From NCBI GenBank assembly GCA_030340625.1, contig JAOPHQ010003131.1, forward strand, positions 310,001 through 374,000: a DNA stretch of 64,000 bases. Reading direction: 5' to 3'. The position numbers were made by a program, and so were the translations under genes. Of this stretch, positions 42,790-54,465 are shown in pieces. Below the pieces are notes generated by a model, which was not told the origin of the DNA, did not search any database, and saw nothing but the letters and a program-made list of their open reading frames with translations. This DNA is from Merluccius polli. Lineage: Eukaryota; Chordata; Actinopteri; Gadiformes; Merlucciidae. The number at the start of each line of letters is the position of its first letter. The first letter of the stretch is position 1.

Positions 42790-44004
42790 CACTCACCGGC
42801 CACTTTATTAGGTACACCTTGCTAGTACCGGGTTGGACCCCCTTTTGCCTTCAGAACTGCCTTAATCCTTCGTGGCACAGATTCAACAAGGTACTGGAAA
42901 CATTCCTCAGAGAGTTTGGTCCATATTGACATGATAGCATCACGCAGTTGCTGCAGATTTGTCGGCATCCATGATGCGAATCTCCCGTTCCACCACATCC
43001 CAAAGGTGCTCTATTGGATTGAGATCTGGTGCCTGTGGAGGCCATTTGAGTACAGTGAACTCATTGTCATGTTCAAGAAACCAGTCTGAGATGATTCGCG
43101 CTTTATGACATGGCGCGTTATCCTGCTGGAAGTAGCCATCAGAAGATGGGTACACTGTGGTCATAAAGGGATGGACATGGTCAGCAACAATACTCAGGTA
43201 GTCTGTGGCTTTGACACGATGCTCAATTGGTACTAATAAGCCCAAAGTGTGCCAGGAAAATATCCCCCACACCATTACACCACCACCACCAGCCTGAACC
43301 GTTGATACAAGGCAGGATGGATCCATGCTTTCATGTTGTTGACGCCAAATTCTGACCCTACCATCCGAATGTCGCAGCAGAAATCGAGACTCACCAGACC
43401 AGGCAACGTTTTTCCAATCTTCGATTGTCCAATTTTGGTGAGCCTGTGCGAATTGTAGCCTCAGTTTCCTGTTCTTAGCTGACAGGAGTGGCACCCGGTG
43501 TGGTCTTCTGCTGCTGTAGCCCATCCGCCTCAAGGTTCGACGTGTTGTGCGTTCAGAGATGCTCTTCTGCATACCTCTGTTGTAACGAGTGGTTATTTGA
43601 GTTACAGTTGCCTTTCTATCAGCTCGAACCAGTCTGGCCATTCTCCTCTGACCTCTAGCATCAACAAGGCATTTGCGCCCACAGAACTGCCGCTCACTGG
43701 ATATTTTCTCTTTTTCGGACCATTCTCTGTAAACCCTAGAGATGGTTGTGCGTGAAAATCCCAGTAGATCAGCAGTCTCTGAAATACTCAGACCAGCCCG
43801 TCTGGCACCAACAACCATGCCACGTTCAAAGTCACTTAAATCACCTTTCTTCCCCATTCTGATGCTCGGTTTGAACTGCAGCAGATCGTCCTGACCATGT
43901 CTACATGCCTAAATGCATTGAGTTGCTGCCATGTGATTGGCTGATTAGAAATTTGCGTTAACGAGCAGTTGGACAGGTGTACCTAATAAAGTGGCCGGTG
44001 AGTG
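42790..44004 (-). mobile_element. Tc1/mariner element, DD36E type
   Basis: Terminal repeats CACTCACCGGCCACTTTATT...AATAAAGTGGCCGGTGAGTG are flanked by TA at 42788-42789 and 44005-44006. Length 1215 bp. It interrupts the gene on 41400-45235. Confidence 0.95.
42826..43857 (-). pseudogene. DD36E Tc1/mariner transposase, inactivated
   Basis: ATG at 43857 gives MGKKGDLSDFERGMVVGARR with a paired-like helix-turn-helix N-terminus (ISETADLLGFSRTTISRVYR). The catalytic core shows WSGESRFLLRHSDG, where Gly stands at the usual first Asp. The second Asp is in YFQQDNAPCHKA and the Glu in LNPIEHLW. I count 36 residues between these last two, the spacing of the DD36E (Incomer) group. A 1-base shift near 42965 moves the last ~45 residues (LQQLRDAIMSIW to KGGPTRY) out of frame; they end near 42826. 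The changed Asp and the shift both argue against activity. Confidence 0.93.
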
Positions 44005-45235
44005 TATATCTGCGCTGTTCCTTGTTCGATCTCCAATAGCCTTTGCAAAGCTAGCTTCAATGCTGAGGACCTTCTTATATGACACGCTCAGATTATATCT
44101 TTGTAAGAGTTCAACCAACTTCTTGCTTCTTGTTTGTGAATGCAGTTTGAGGGCCAGGAACACTGCAAGTGGAGGCTCAGAACTCAAGTTTGAGGAAAGA
44201 GAAGTCATATTTAGCATGGCCATCTGACTCACAGAGAGTATCTCCTGAGAATGATCTTGTTCAGGTGATGATTTGGGTCCTGAAAGGAGATGACGGTAGA
44301 AATACTTCATACATTGTGGAACAGATGATTCTTCGCAGTCTATGGGAAATGAACCATCAAACCTGAATGGAGTATCGTGATTTAAAACAGCTTTTCTGAG
44401 AATGGATGCTGCCATAAGTAATGTGTGTGCTTCCTCTTCTGGGGTTTGAGATGCAACTGATATGATCTTCCTAGCAGTCTTTGAACAAAAGATGAAAACT
44501 CGGTCACGGGTACCTTTCTCTTCTGTCAAATCCGGAAAGTGTTTGAGAACTGTTTTCTTTAGGCGTGTCCGGTCTTCTGGATTCCATGTTGTTCCAATCG
44601 CTCCGTCATCATATCAGATGTCAGATCTTGTATTTCAAAGATGTTGCGACCTCCAGCAATTTCTTCCTGTATGAATTGGAGCAACTCATTTTTGGCTGTG
44701 ACTTCAAAGTCTTCACTAGCTGTATCTCGTTTACAAATCGCATTGTAACAACGTTTGAACCCTGTGTAGCAATCTCGATGATACTTGGCCTCAATAGCTA
44801 CAAGATCTCCCTCTGAAAGGAGTGCCACAATACGATCTTCCCCCAGTGCAACTGCCTTGTCATGTATCTGCTGGAATAATTCTACCTTCTGGAAATAATG
44901 GTCTGCTGCATTTGTTTCATCACCACAGAAGATACATATTTTATGATTTACAGGTGCACCAGTTTGACAGGATCTTCTTGGGGCAGAAGACAATCCTTCA
45001 GAATAACATTTTTTTGCATTGTCAAGTGCTGTTTGCTGGTAAAGCTTACGACAGGTTTTGTGCCAGGAAGCACAATTCTGATGCATGGATTCTTCATCTG
45101 GAAGTTCTACATCTGGGTGGGGAGCAGCACCAATTGCTCTGAACTGACGTGCAAGGCTGATAAGTTCTGTGTATGCTCCCTCTCTACTACTGACAATTGG
45201 ATTAGCAAGAGGGCAAACAAACTCTATTTGTTTTT

Positions 45236-45909
45236 GCGCAATAGTAACACACCGCGGACCTACGACCGATGGGGGGGGGGGGGTGCTGACAGGGGGTGGC
45301 GCAATAGTAACACACCGTGGACCTACGACCGACGGGGGGGGGGGGGGGGGGGGGTGCGCGCAATAGTAACACACCGCGGACCTACAGCCGACAGGGGGGG
45401 CTGACGGGGCTGATGGGGGGGGGGGGGGGGTTGCGCGCAATAGTAACACACCGCGGACCTACGACCAACGGGGGGGGGGGGGTGACGGGGGGGTGCGCGC
45501 AATAGTAACACACCGCGGACCTACGACCGACGGAGGGGGGGTGCACGCAATAGTAACACACCGCGGACCTACGACCAACGGGGGGGGGGGGGGGGGGCGA
45601 CGGGGGGGTGCGCGCAATAGTAACACACCGCGGACCTACGACCGACGGAGGGGGGGTGCACGCAATAGTAACACACCGCGGACCTACGACTAACGGGGGG
45701 GGGGGGGGGGGGGGGGGGCGACGGGGGGTGCGCGCAATAGTAACACACCGCGGACCTACGACCGACGGAGGGGGGGGTGCACGCAATAGTAACACACCGC
45801 GGACCTACGGCCGACGGGGGAGGGCGCGCGCGCGATTGTAACACTCCGGCCAACGGCGGGGGTGGTGGTGCGCGCAATAGTAACACACCGCGGACCTACG
45901 ACCGGCGCG

Positions 45910-45942
<33 letters not shown>

Positions 45943-45960
45943 CGGTGTGTTACTATTGCG
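45236..45960. repeat. G-tract minisatellite, 11 direct copies plus one inverted
   Basis: Each unit is gcgcaatagtaacacaccgc followed by ggacctacgaccgacgg and a variable G run (7 to ~34). Units alternate between accaacgggg... and accgacggaggggggg forms in the middle, giving a dimeric higher-order period of about 113 bp over three repeats (45440-45780). The last unit is followed by one copy in reverse orientation (gtgtgttactattgcgc, 45943-45960). Confidence 0.93.
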
Positions 45961-46125
45961 CTCTCAAAAAGGAGGACAAATACACGCCCGGCTTGATGCT
46001 GCGCCGGACGCCGGACAGGGCTGAAAAACCGGACAGTCCGGCCTAAAGCCGGGCGCGTATTTGTCCTCCTTTTTGAACCCGCGCCCCCCCCCCGGGAGAG
46101 TGTCCGCGCCCCACCGGTTGAGAAC
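45961..46125. mobile_element. Fold-back transposon end next to the minisatellite
   Basis: aaaaaggaggacaaatacac...gcgtatttgtcctccttttt forms an inverted repeat around ccggac words. At 46110-46125 the minus strand starts CAGTGGTTCTCAACCGG, a hAT-type terminus. The same block flanks the minisatellites at 48770 and 63150. Confidence 0.65.
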
Positions 46126-46129
46126 CACT

Positions 46130-47700
46130 GTCCTACTGAATGGACATTCCAAATGAGGAACACAGACAAATTCATTTAATCTATCTAAGCAGTAGAAGAG
46201 TTAATTACTGTATATGAAATGGAATAAATAAGAAACACTTTCCCTTATTCACAATACCCAGGACATTCTCCAAAGTTACTATAGCTATTAAAATCATTTA
46301 TTTAAAAAAGGTATGAAAATTGGTAGCCACCTTAAATTTTTGCCATACCATGATTTTCAAAACTTCCATATTTGAGCAACAGTTAATTCCCCACATAGTA
46401 CTGACTTGCAATAGCAATTAAATAATATTACATAACAAATGGAAGAAAATTAAGACCTTTTAAAAATATATATAATTCCGATTTTGGCCATTTTTTTATT
46501 TTTTTATCTGGTTTCTTGGCCCTCGGACCAAAAATGTTCTATAGACCCTTATCTTAAATTTAGAAAAGAAAAGAAAACTTTGGCATCAATTTGAAATGAC
46601 TGAGTGCCTAGGCACCCCACTAGTAGTTTTTGTCTCAGGAATGCTCAACAACAACTCAAAGTAATTTCAAAAGGTCAAGTTAAGACTAATAATCTTTACG
46701 TATTTACAATAGTTTCTTGGTAACATAATCGATCATTTCCAATTTCCAATTCTGTAACTGACTTAGATGGTTGGGAAAGTAGGTTAGCTAGCAGCAACAG
46801 GTAAAAAATGCATTGCTGCCTGCCTGTGCTGTAACAAGTTTAATTACGCTTTATGTTAAGCATTTACTTTTAAATGTGATATTTTTTTTTAAATGTAATT
46901 GTAATTTCTACCAGATGTACAAGTGACTTGGTGAACTCCATGTTTCGGACCGGATGTAAACATAACCCGTTTCGAGTCAGAACAGAACATGTCTGACGTC
47001 ATGTGAAAAGGGCCTATTGAAACAGCTCTGTGTCTTTTTTTCAATTAAGTTATAAAATGAACTTCACTCGAATCAAAGTGTATGTTATATGACATGAATA
47101 GTTTCGGCATGTTTTACGACTTGCCATGCTGTGTTTCTATTGATTGATAGAGTGAAGTTAGTTTGCTAAGCCCGTTGGCCTGTGTGATAGCTAGCTGCTG
47201 TGCCTCGTGCTCTAGTGTTCTGAGGGGGTACTGTGCAATTAATGTGAAATGGGGACGGCTTCAGTGTGATGACTGTATTCTTATTCCAATGTGTAGGGGC
47301 AGGAGCTGTAATGTTTTATCACCAACAACCACATTATTGTTTGTTAAACAGGTATGTTTGTATCTTCAGTAACACAATTTTGTTCTGTATTTTTTATGTA
47401 CATTGTAAAAAACTGTTGCATAGAATTGTTATGTTTTTTAATATAAATCTAGAAAATGGGTTCATGGCAGTTTGTGATAAAATAAGATGTAACATAGAGA
47501 AATGATGCATATAACAAAACTATACAATCACAGGGTAAAAAGTATAAACTACAAGCCCTTTTGCTTGCTGACGATTTCCATGTGGGCAGGAGCTGAGATG
47601 TTTTATCACCACCAACCACATTCTTGTTTGTCAAACAGCACAACATAAATTCTGTGAACCTGAGAGAAGTTGTGGAGTGATATCTTCAGTCTAATGAGAT
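46130..47700. other. No gene; one old 287-bp-spaced duplication
   Basis: The segment is AT-rich. gggcaggagctg.aatgttttatcaccaacaaccacatt is present near 47297 and again near 47584. It may be duplicated exons of the decayed gene that follows, but no frame is supported. Confidence 0.45.
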
Positions 47701-48448
47701 TGACCTGGAATAGAAGGGTTACACATAAATGGCTAGAATACTCTCAAAGTAAAGACTCTGCCTATTGCTATGCTTGCTGGCACTTCAGTCTCCCCTCCTC
47801 AGAGTATGAACAGTAGACTGCAAGCAACAGCTCTCTCAGCTTCCTTAAATGCAGAATGTAACAACTTAGTGAGGGGAAATAATGAGAACATTAAAACTGT
47901 TGTAGAAACCCTGCTCCTCACAGCTACGCAAAACATTGCACCATGAGCACATAATGAAACCGAGGGTGAGAATAAAGGATTCCTCTCTGTTATGGAACTG
48001 TTAGCCAAGCATGACCACACAGTAAAAAAAAGACCAAAAAACGACACCAAAGACATTAGTAAGAAGGTACAGATATCCTTTGTAATTTGATACTATTACA
48101 ATGGGTCAATATGTGAAAGTTTCCTCACCTTTAAAGAAGCAGAGTGCCTGGATGCTGCAGCACTCTCACATAAATTGTGCAAATACTGCAGAAGTATGGC
48201 CTTGACTACAAAAACACCTAGTGAGGCAAGCATATGATGGGGCCTCCCCATGAACGGAAAGAACACAGGTGTGCAAGCATGCATTAAATCAGAGGCCCCA
48301 TTAGCAAATTACACTTAAATGTATTATTTAGGGCCAGGACTTTAACGCGTTAATTAAGATTAATTAATTACACAATAATTAACACGTTTAAAAAAATGGA
48401 CGCATTTTAATCGCACTTATTTTTGCACCGCGGAACGTTTCTCACTGG

Positions 48449-48687
48449 ATGAGTTTCAGGCGGACCGATTATATTGGAGCACCAACTAGCGTTCATGAGT
48501 TCAGACAACAACAAACTACAGTGAACATGAACAAAGTAGCTGATGAGACCGCTTTGGTTGGCCCCGTGGATGGGAAATTTTGTTACAAAATACGAACGGA
48601 TGGAAGCGTCGATAAGAGCATGGTTGTGTGCAAGCTATGCAACAAGGAATTCGCATATCACCGCAGCACATCGAGCCTCAAGTATAG
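48449..48687 (+). pseudogene. BED zinc-finger start of hAT transposase
   Basis: MNKVADETALVGPVDGKFCY and SMVVCKLCNKEFAYHRSTSS (BED-type CxxC...H) stop where another transposon is inserted. The remaining hAT domains are absent, and only a short tail (49037-49160) continues on the far side. Confidence 0.75.
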
Positions 48688-49036
48688 GGTGGCCATTCGT
48701 CCGGCTTTAGGCCGGACTGTCCGGTTTTTCAATGCCCTGTCCGGCGTCCGGCGCCGGACGCGTATTTGTCCTCCTTTTTGAGACCCCCCCGCCGGTCATA
48801 GGTCCGCCCGCCGGTCATAGGTCCGTGGTGTGTTACAATCGCGCGCGCACCCCCCCCACCCCCCGCCGGTCATAGGTCCGGGGTGTGTTATTATCACGCG
48901 CACCCCCCCCCGTTGGCCGTAGGTCCAAGGCGCGCACCCCCCGTCGTCGGCCGTAGGTCCAAGGCGCGCACCCCCCCCACCCCCATGGGCTGAGGTGTCC
49001 TCCTTTTCAACAACTCAGAAATGGTCACCCTATTAA
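48687..49036. mobile_element. Nested AGGGTGNCCATT element carrying C-tract repeats
   Basis: Ends agggtggccatt...aatggtcaccct are inverted. It begins with ccggc palindromes and gacgcgtatttgtcctcctt, then carries several ggtc.taggtccg / ccgccggtcataggtccg units with C runs, the reverse complement of the 45236 minisatellite words. Confidence 0.75.
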
Positions 49037-50740
49037 CCTACTAGCAGCTAGCGTGGACGCTAGTGTGGTAGCTAGCGTGGATGTTAGCCCGACACCGAGA
49101 AACCAGCTGTTGGTAAATCAACAAAGTCTGTTATGGCCTCTGAAGCAACAGAGATGTTTTCTAATAGTCAGGGTTTCCAATGTTCTGAATGTACTTGAAA
49201 GTATTGTGTTTTACTTAAAAAAACGTATTATAGTTTACAGAAGGTCTACCTACCTATAGGCTACCTGAATTTCTGAAATGTACTATATTTCTAAATATGC
49301 TATTGCTACACTTAATGGCAAAAATTGGACTGGTCTGTTGGACTTGAACAAAAATAAACAATATTTTTGTTGCTTAAGCTTATGTATTCAGTCATTATTC
49401 AATGGTATACTAAAAATCCATGTGAAAAAAATTACTTCTCACTGTTCTCAGGTCAAATATTTATATGCGATTAAAATGCGATTAATTTCGATTAATTAAT
49501 TACAAAGCCTCTAATTAATTAGATTTTTTTTTTAATCGAGTCCCGGCCCTAGTATTATTAGTTGACAGTGTGAAATGCATCCCTGAAACCGATTGTTTCT
49601 TTTCTCTGCCAGCCATCATATGTCTACTGAAAGAAATATCTGAAGAGAGAAATGGTGATGGAGCTGTAGAGCATATCATAAAAACTCTGTCATAGCTTGA
49701 CAGTTTTATCTAGTTTTTAATCTCTTTTTACCACAGTTTATGTCACATTGAATCGGTTTTAATTTCACATTGAATCGGTTTTAATTTCACAGAGGACGGA
49801 ATTAACCGTAGTTTTTAAATTGGATTTTACCTGTGGAGTTCCCTTACCTGTTTGGCTACAGGTTAGCCTGCAAGGCTTGTTTTTAGCCGGCTACTCCTCA
49901 CTTTTAAACGTTTTATCATGGCTATCTGTGCACACTGCCAGCCAACCTACCGGCTTTTACAAGAGAAAATCACGCGACTGAAACAGGACATCAAAAGCAA
50001 AGACGATCTTATCCTCAGCTTCTCAACTGTAGCAACATCGCAAGCCAATCGGCTTGCCCAGTTTAGCTCCAGCAGCTACTACAGCCAGTCCGTCGGATGT
50101 CCAGCCGCCGTGCACGGAGACGCCACTCTCCCCTGGTCGGGCTCGGCGACCGCCGGGGGTGAATCAATCATCTCAACTGAGGCCCATGCACCGACCGATG
50201 ACATCTGGCCCGCTCTCGGGGCCAAACCCAAGACCCGAGCCTGCTCTACTCCTTACGACCCAGAGCCCTGGATCCAGGTGAGGAGCAGTAAGGGACTGTA
50301 CGATATTTAGCGGGGGGGGAGGGCCGGTCGCCAGACGATCAGGTTAAAAATGTTCTGCCTGGCCCTCCCCCCTGGTAATTTTTTTTTTCCGGGGCCCTCC
50401 CCCCGGCTCAAAAAAATTCTCCTAGGCCCTCCCCGCTACGTGAATCAAATAAAATTGGTCGGAAAATGACGTTTACAAGGTTAAAACGGCCACATAAGCA
50501 CACATACACACACACGGGTACACACGCAGCAAGAGCAGGGGGGTATACTACGAAGCTCGCTGAACATATCCAGGCTTTCTTGGGAAAACCTCGATTGCTA
50601 AATACGAAACACGCAATCAGAGTTAAACGGTTCCACGAAGCTCACTTAAAGGTAAATTTGTCAAGCCAGGTTTTCCGCTTTAGGTTCAATGCGCGTTCAC
50701 ATAAAAAGGGCGTAACCCAGCGTCATTCACCTTGACGCAA

Positions 50741-50886
50741 TGGATCCGACGGAGCGAACACGGGCTGTGTATGTCACTCAGGAGGAGCAAGTAGTGATTA
50801 TGAACTCATACGAGGAGTTTAAAAAGCAAATAACGGCAAGGGGCGATACAGTTGCCCATGCTGGCAAAAAACAGCAGATTCTGTGA
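50741..50886 (+). pseudogene. Myb-like gene start in nested element
   Basis: ATG at 50741 opens MDPTERTRAVYVTQEEQVVI, then MNSYEEFKKQITARGDTVAH. This resembles the first helix of Harbinger Myb/SANT partner proteins. It stops (TGA) at 50886, at the edge of the hairpin, so only 48 codons remain. Confidence 0.55.
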
Positions 50887-50955
50887 ATGCGTAAGAATTG
50901 TTCGCCATTAATCCCAATACTCTATTGGGATTAATGGCGAACAATTCTTACGCAT
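50887..50955. repeat. Perfect 33-bp inverted repeat with 3-base loop
   Basis: atgcgtaagaattgttcgcc and the next 13 bases (to 50919) are mirrored exactly at 50923-50955 around ctc. Every base of the 33-bp stem pairs. Confidence 0.95.
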
Positions 50956-51248
50956 ATGATTGCAAAATGCAAAAGCAACCTCCAACTTGCTTTTTTGTCT
51001 AATTTAGGGAATTCCTTTCAAATACATCCTATATGTAAGAAACGTATTGCATGTGCTGGAAGGTAGCGACGGTGGTGTGGTGGATTAGGATGTGAGCTGA
51101 ACGCCAGCGACCGGGGTTCATATGTTGCCTGTCCATCATCTTGCCTTTTACCCTCATCTAGATTACCAAACTGGATAATTCCATAACATTAATGAATAAG
51201 TATTCCATATGACATAAGAAATATAACTTTTTTTTAATAAACTACACA

Positions 51249-51325
51249 TACCCACTTCACTTGGGAATCGAACGCAGCACGCAGAATCTCAAGACTGACG
51301 CGCTACCGCCACTCTACCGCTCATT
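51249..51325 (-). tRNA. tRNA-like sequence, probably not functional
   Basis: Minus strand: gcggtagagtggcggtagcg resembles a D-arm/A box and gcgttcgattccca a T-arm/B box, about 50 bases apart, with a possible TGA anticodon loop (cttgaga). Stem pairing is imperfect and no complete acceptor stem is clear. A second, weaker tRNA-like segment (ggtggattaggatg ... ggggttcatat) lies at 51073-51124 on plus. Both are inside the transposon. Confidence 0.35.
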
Positions 51326-53448
51326 CACGTATACAGGTGTTTTCTTTTACCTACAAGTTGATAACTTGCAACTTGACAGTTTGTGTTGGCAAAAAGTTGG
51401 GAAACACCACGAACATATTTAGCAGTGTATTTAGGGCAGCAGCTACAACCTTGCGTATCGCAAGGCGCCTTTTTGTTTATACGTTCGGCATCACCAACTG
51501 TATGCAAATATGTACCCGTGGCAACAAATCGCAGTGAAACACAGACACACTGCGCACGACTTCTTTTTGTAGCATTGCCTACATAAGGTCCAACAAGGAC
51601 GACCAAATAGCGAATACCCTCTGATGAGAACCTGTATCTCTCATACAGAATACCCTCTGATGAGAACCTGTATCTCTCATACAGAATACCCTCTGATGAG
51701 AACCTGTATCTCTCATAAAGGGATCGGATCTGTCCCGAAAGCGGCGCTGCAGCTTTAAGAAGCCGATCTAATCGGAAAGTCTGAGCTGAAAACCTCCTCC
51801 CGACCAGGTTTGGTTGCCAGCATAAGTTACCATGGTGATATAGCGACGCTAAAAGAGAGCGACTTTCGTAGGACAGCTAACCCAGGCTTTGAGCGCAACA
51901 TACCTCGCTAACCCACTGATCGAGCTTCGTAGTATACCCCCCAGGGGTTTATGCCACGCTGTGCCTTGAACTTGAGAATGGGGACAAGCCTGCTTTTATC
52001 AATGTAAAGGGACTGCAACGATACTCTTAATCTCGGGTGAACCATAGAAGCTGCCCGGACATTGCTTCTTCTTTGCAGAAAGTCACCACGTTTGCTGCTC
52101 GTTGTTTGACTTGACATGTTTAAAAACCTGCAAGCTCACGAGGGGGGTTGTGAGAGATTCAGGTATCCACAAGTTTCCGCCGCCCCGTGATGCTTTGTCT
52201 CTTGCGACATTTTGGACTCGCCCACTCTGTCAAGGAGACGTGAATCATGTTTTGGCCTACACACCTTTTCAAATATCGGAAACTGATCATTGATAAGGGA
52301 AAAAAGATATCATACATCAGGAAAAAATAATTTTCCTCAGCCCTCCCCCCAGGCCAAAAATATTCTCCTGGGCCCTCCCCTAAGGCTTAAAAAAATTCTC
52401 CTAGGCCCTCCCCCCCTGACGACCGGCCCTCCCCCCCCGGTAAATATCGTACAGTCCCTAAGGGCCGGGCTAGACGCTCCCTCCACCTGCGATCCTCCGA
52501 CACCTTGCCACTAAAAAACTCATTCCAGGTTCTGGATGATAGAGATGGAAACTCACCTGATGATCCCACGAAGGACATCGCTAAGCCCGCTATACCGGCC
52601 AAGGGAAGCGCCTACGCGATGGCTGCCGCTGTCGTCCAGCCGCCCCCTGTCTTCGGTGCCACCGATGCCCTCACCGCGGATCCCCGAGCTGACCCTCTTT
52701 CACGGAGGTTCACGTCGAGCGGGCCCCCGCTCTCCCGGCGGTCCACCCAGCAAACCCCAGCGGAGTATCCGCCATCCGTGCTGGTCGTCGGCTCCTCCAT
52801 GGTCCGGCATGTGGCTGTGAGAGGCGGCCGGACCCACTGCTATCCCGGTGCCAGCGTGAAGGAAATATCGTCCACAGCTGCACAGGTGATCTGCAATCAA
52901 AAGTAATTGTCCAAGCTGGAAGTAATGACTTAAAGCTACAGCAGTCGGAATCCCTCAAGAAAGACTTTGTGCAGCTCGTGGACAACCTGCTGGACACCGG
53001 GAAGCGGGTGGTAATTTCCGGCCCTATCCCCTCTCCCCGTTTTGGTGATATTGTTTTCAGCCGCATACGCCAGCTACACATCTGGCTGAAGCGATACTGC
53101 CGACACCAGGACATTCCTTTTGTGGACAATTTTAGCACATTTTTAAATAGACCCCAGGTTTTTAAAAGAGACGGCCTCCACCCATCCCAGGTAGGCTCAT
53201 GTATTTTATCAACAAATATCGAACTGACCCTACTCTCTCACAGATCATGACAGCCACTAACCATTCCTCACAGAAACAATACAAGCATTTATCTTCCAAT
53301 TCCTGTCATAATCACACACAGAAATAACTTTATACAAGCCTGTGCAGTACATTCCAACCATGCAAATCTTATTCAAATACCTCTGAAAAATCTCACGTCA
53401 TCCACCAGCAACTGCTCCCCCTCTCCAGTCAACTTCTGTCTTTTAAAT

Positions 53449-54465
53449 GTGCGCTCTTTGAACAATAAGTCCTTTTTATGTCACGATTTTATTACTCTTA
53501 ACATGTTGGACTTTTTTATTATCACCGAAACCTGGCACTCTCAAGAAGATTGTAGCTCTCTCATTGAAGCAACCCCCCCTGGTTACAGGCATCTACATCA
53601 GCCCCGTCTATCTGGATGGGGTGGGGGGGTTGCTGTCATTTTTAGGAATCATTTTAAATGCACTCCTGTTTTACATAATTCTTTTAATTCTTTTGAACAT
53701 CTTGGTTTTAGGATTCACTCAAAAAATCCAGTTTTAATCCTTATAATTTACAGACTCCCAAAACCGAACAGTGTTTTTATCCAGGAGTTTTCAGAGTTTT
53801 TATCCTATTTTATGTCTAAATTTGACAGAGTTCTTATTTTAGGTGATTTTAACATCCATGTTTGCTGTCCCACTCAGGGTTTTATCACAGATTTTTTAGA
53901 TGTTTTAGATTCTTTTAATCTCACCCAAGCTGTAAATGAACCTACTCATTCTAAAGGTCATACATTGGATTTGGTTTTATTCTGTGGTCTCAGCCCAAAT
54001 CATTTTAAATGTATGGATATCTGTGTGTCAGATCACAAAGCAATTTTATTCAACATGGTTTTATCTTTTTTAAATGCTGAACAGGAAACAGCTGTCCGCC
54101 GCCGAGTTTTTAACCCTTTGTCTGCTTTTAAGTTTTCTGAACTTTTTAACTCTGCGTCTTTTACTGCTTTTAACCAAAATTTAAACACTGAGGAGCTGGT
54201 CTCCAATTTTAACCAAACTTGTCAATCTGTCCTGGACAAAGTGGCACCTTTTAAATTAAAAATATTGAAGCCCAATCCACAGCCCTGGCGCACCAATTCT
54301 ACTCAGAAGATTAAGAGAGAGTGTAGATTTTATGAACGGAAATGGAAAAAGACCGGCCTTCAAGTATTTTATAACATGTGGAAAGACTCAATGAAAAAGT
54401 TTCAATCAGCAGTAAAAGAAGCAAACAATTCCTACTTTCCTAACCTGATTTTAAAAAAACGTTAG
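53449..54465 (+). pseudogene. LINE ORF2: AP-type endonuclease and linker
   Basis: LDFFIITETWHSQEDCSSLI (metal-binding Glu), GWGGGVAVIFRN, VLILGDFNIHV (Asp/Asn), HTLDLVLF and CVSDHKAILF (SDH box) give the full order of an AP endonuclease (about 53460-54050). The ~140 residues after it are the linker to reverse transcriptase. A stop at 54465 ends the frame before RT. The real start is upstream of the first ATG shown, around LLNVRSLNNK. Confidence 0.9.

Larger units (their letters stand above)
41400..45235 (-). pseudogene. FTGxDxTS-type gene (minus), interrupted by a mariner
   Basis: The N-terminal part (45235-44600) is Cys/His-rich: HQNCASWHKTCRKLYQ, KICIFCGDETNAADHYFQ, YHRDCYTGF. A frameshift near 44560 leads to 44529-44010 (DRVFIFCSKTARKIISVASQ; PLAVFLALKLHSQTRSKKLV). 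After the mariner come fragments at 42790-42365. Then 41923-41483 includes LFHAFTGSDSTSF, the counterpart of FSGCDT in the fragment at 28591-29420. No Cys-rich tail is seen before 41400, where another transposon end begins. I recognise the pattern as a repeated gene family of fish genomes with presumed mobile origin. Its biochemical role is unknown to me. Confidence 0.6.
48329..49551 (+). mobile_element. hAT element with BED-finger remnant
   Basis: TAGGGCCAGGAC...GTCCCGGCCCTA is flanked by the perfect 8-bp duplication gtattatt (48321-48328 and 49552-49559). The interior holds the start of a BED zinc-finger protein and is itself interrupted at 48687-49036. Confidence 0.92.
50537..51943. mobile_element. 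Nested GGGGGGTATACTACGAAGC element
   Basis: Ends GGGGGGTATACTACGAAGCT and the inverted agcttcgtagtatacccccc face each other. The inner parts repeat aacccaggctttgagcg-like words. It holds a Myb-like gene start, a perfect hairpin and tRNA-like sequences. No clear target duplication is visible. Confidence 0.75.
50292..52458. mobile_element. Harbinger-type element with 3-bp TAA duplication
   Basis: GGGACTGTACGATATTTA...TAAATATCGTACAGTCCC is flanked by TAA at 50289-50291 and 52459-52461. Subterminal parts repeat ttctcct.ggccctcccc three times on each side. A second element is nested at 50537-51943. No transposase is encoded. The stretch 51944-52320 has a short frame on minus without recognisable content. 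Confidence 0.9.
49918..53250 (+). pseudogene. LINE ORF1 with SGNH esterase domain (split)
   Basis: ATG at 49918 gives MAICAHCQPTYRLLQEKITR with a Cys pair and a coiled-coil-like start. The frame is cut at 50291 by a DNA transposon and resumes at 52462 with KNSFQVLDDRDGN. The SGNH hydrolase blocks follow: VLVVGSSMVRH (catalytic Ser, about 52780), AGSNDLK (about 52920, after a frameshift near 52905) and KRDGLHPSQVGS (Asp/His, about 53170). The stop is at 53250. Esterase-bearing ORF1 proteins are known from L2 and CR1 LINEs. Confidence 0.85.

Noticed and set aside
45236..46175. Pro/Arg- and Gly-rich frames of 60-140 codons
   Set aside because: They arise from the G-tract minisatellite, whose units translate repetitively in every frame.
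52612..53138. Minus-strand frames of 62-142 codons over the esterase region
   Set aside because: They are antisense to the LINE ORF1, whose catalytic blocks are clear on the plus strand.
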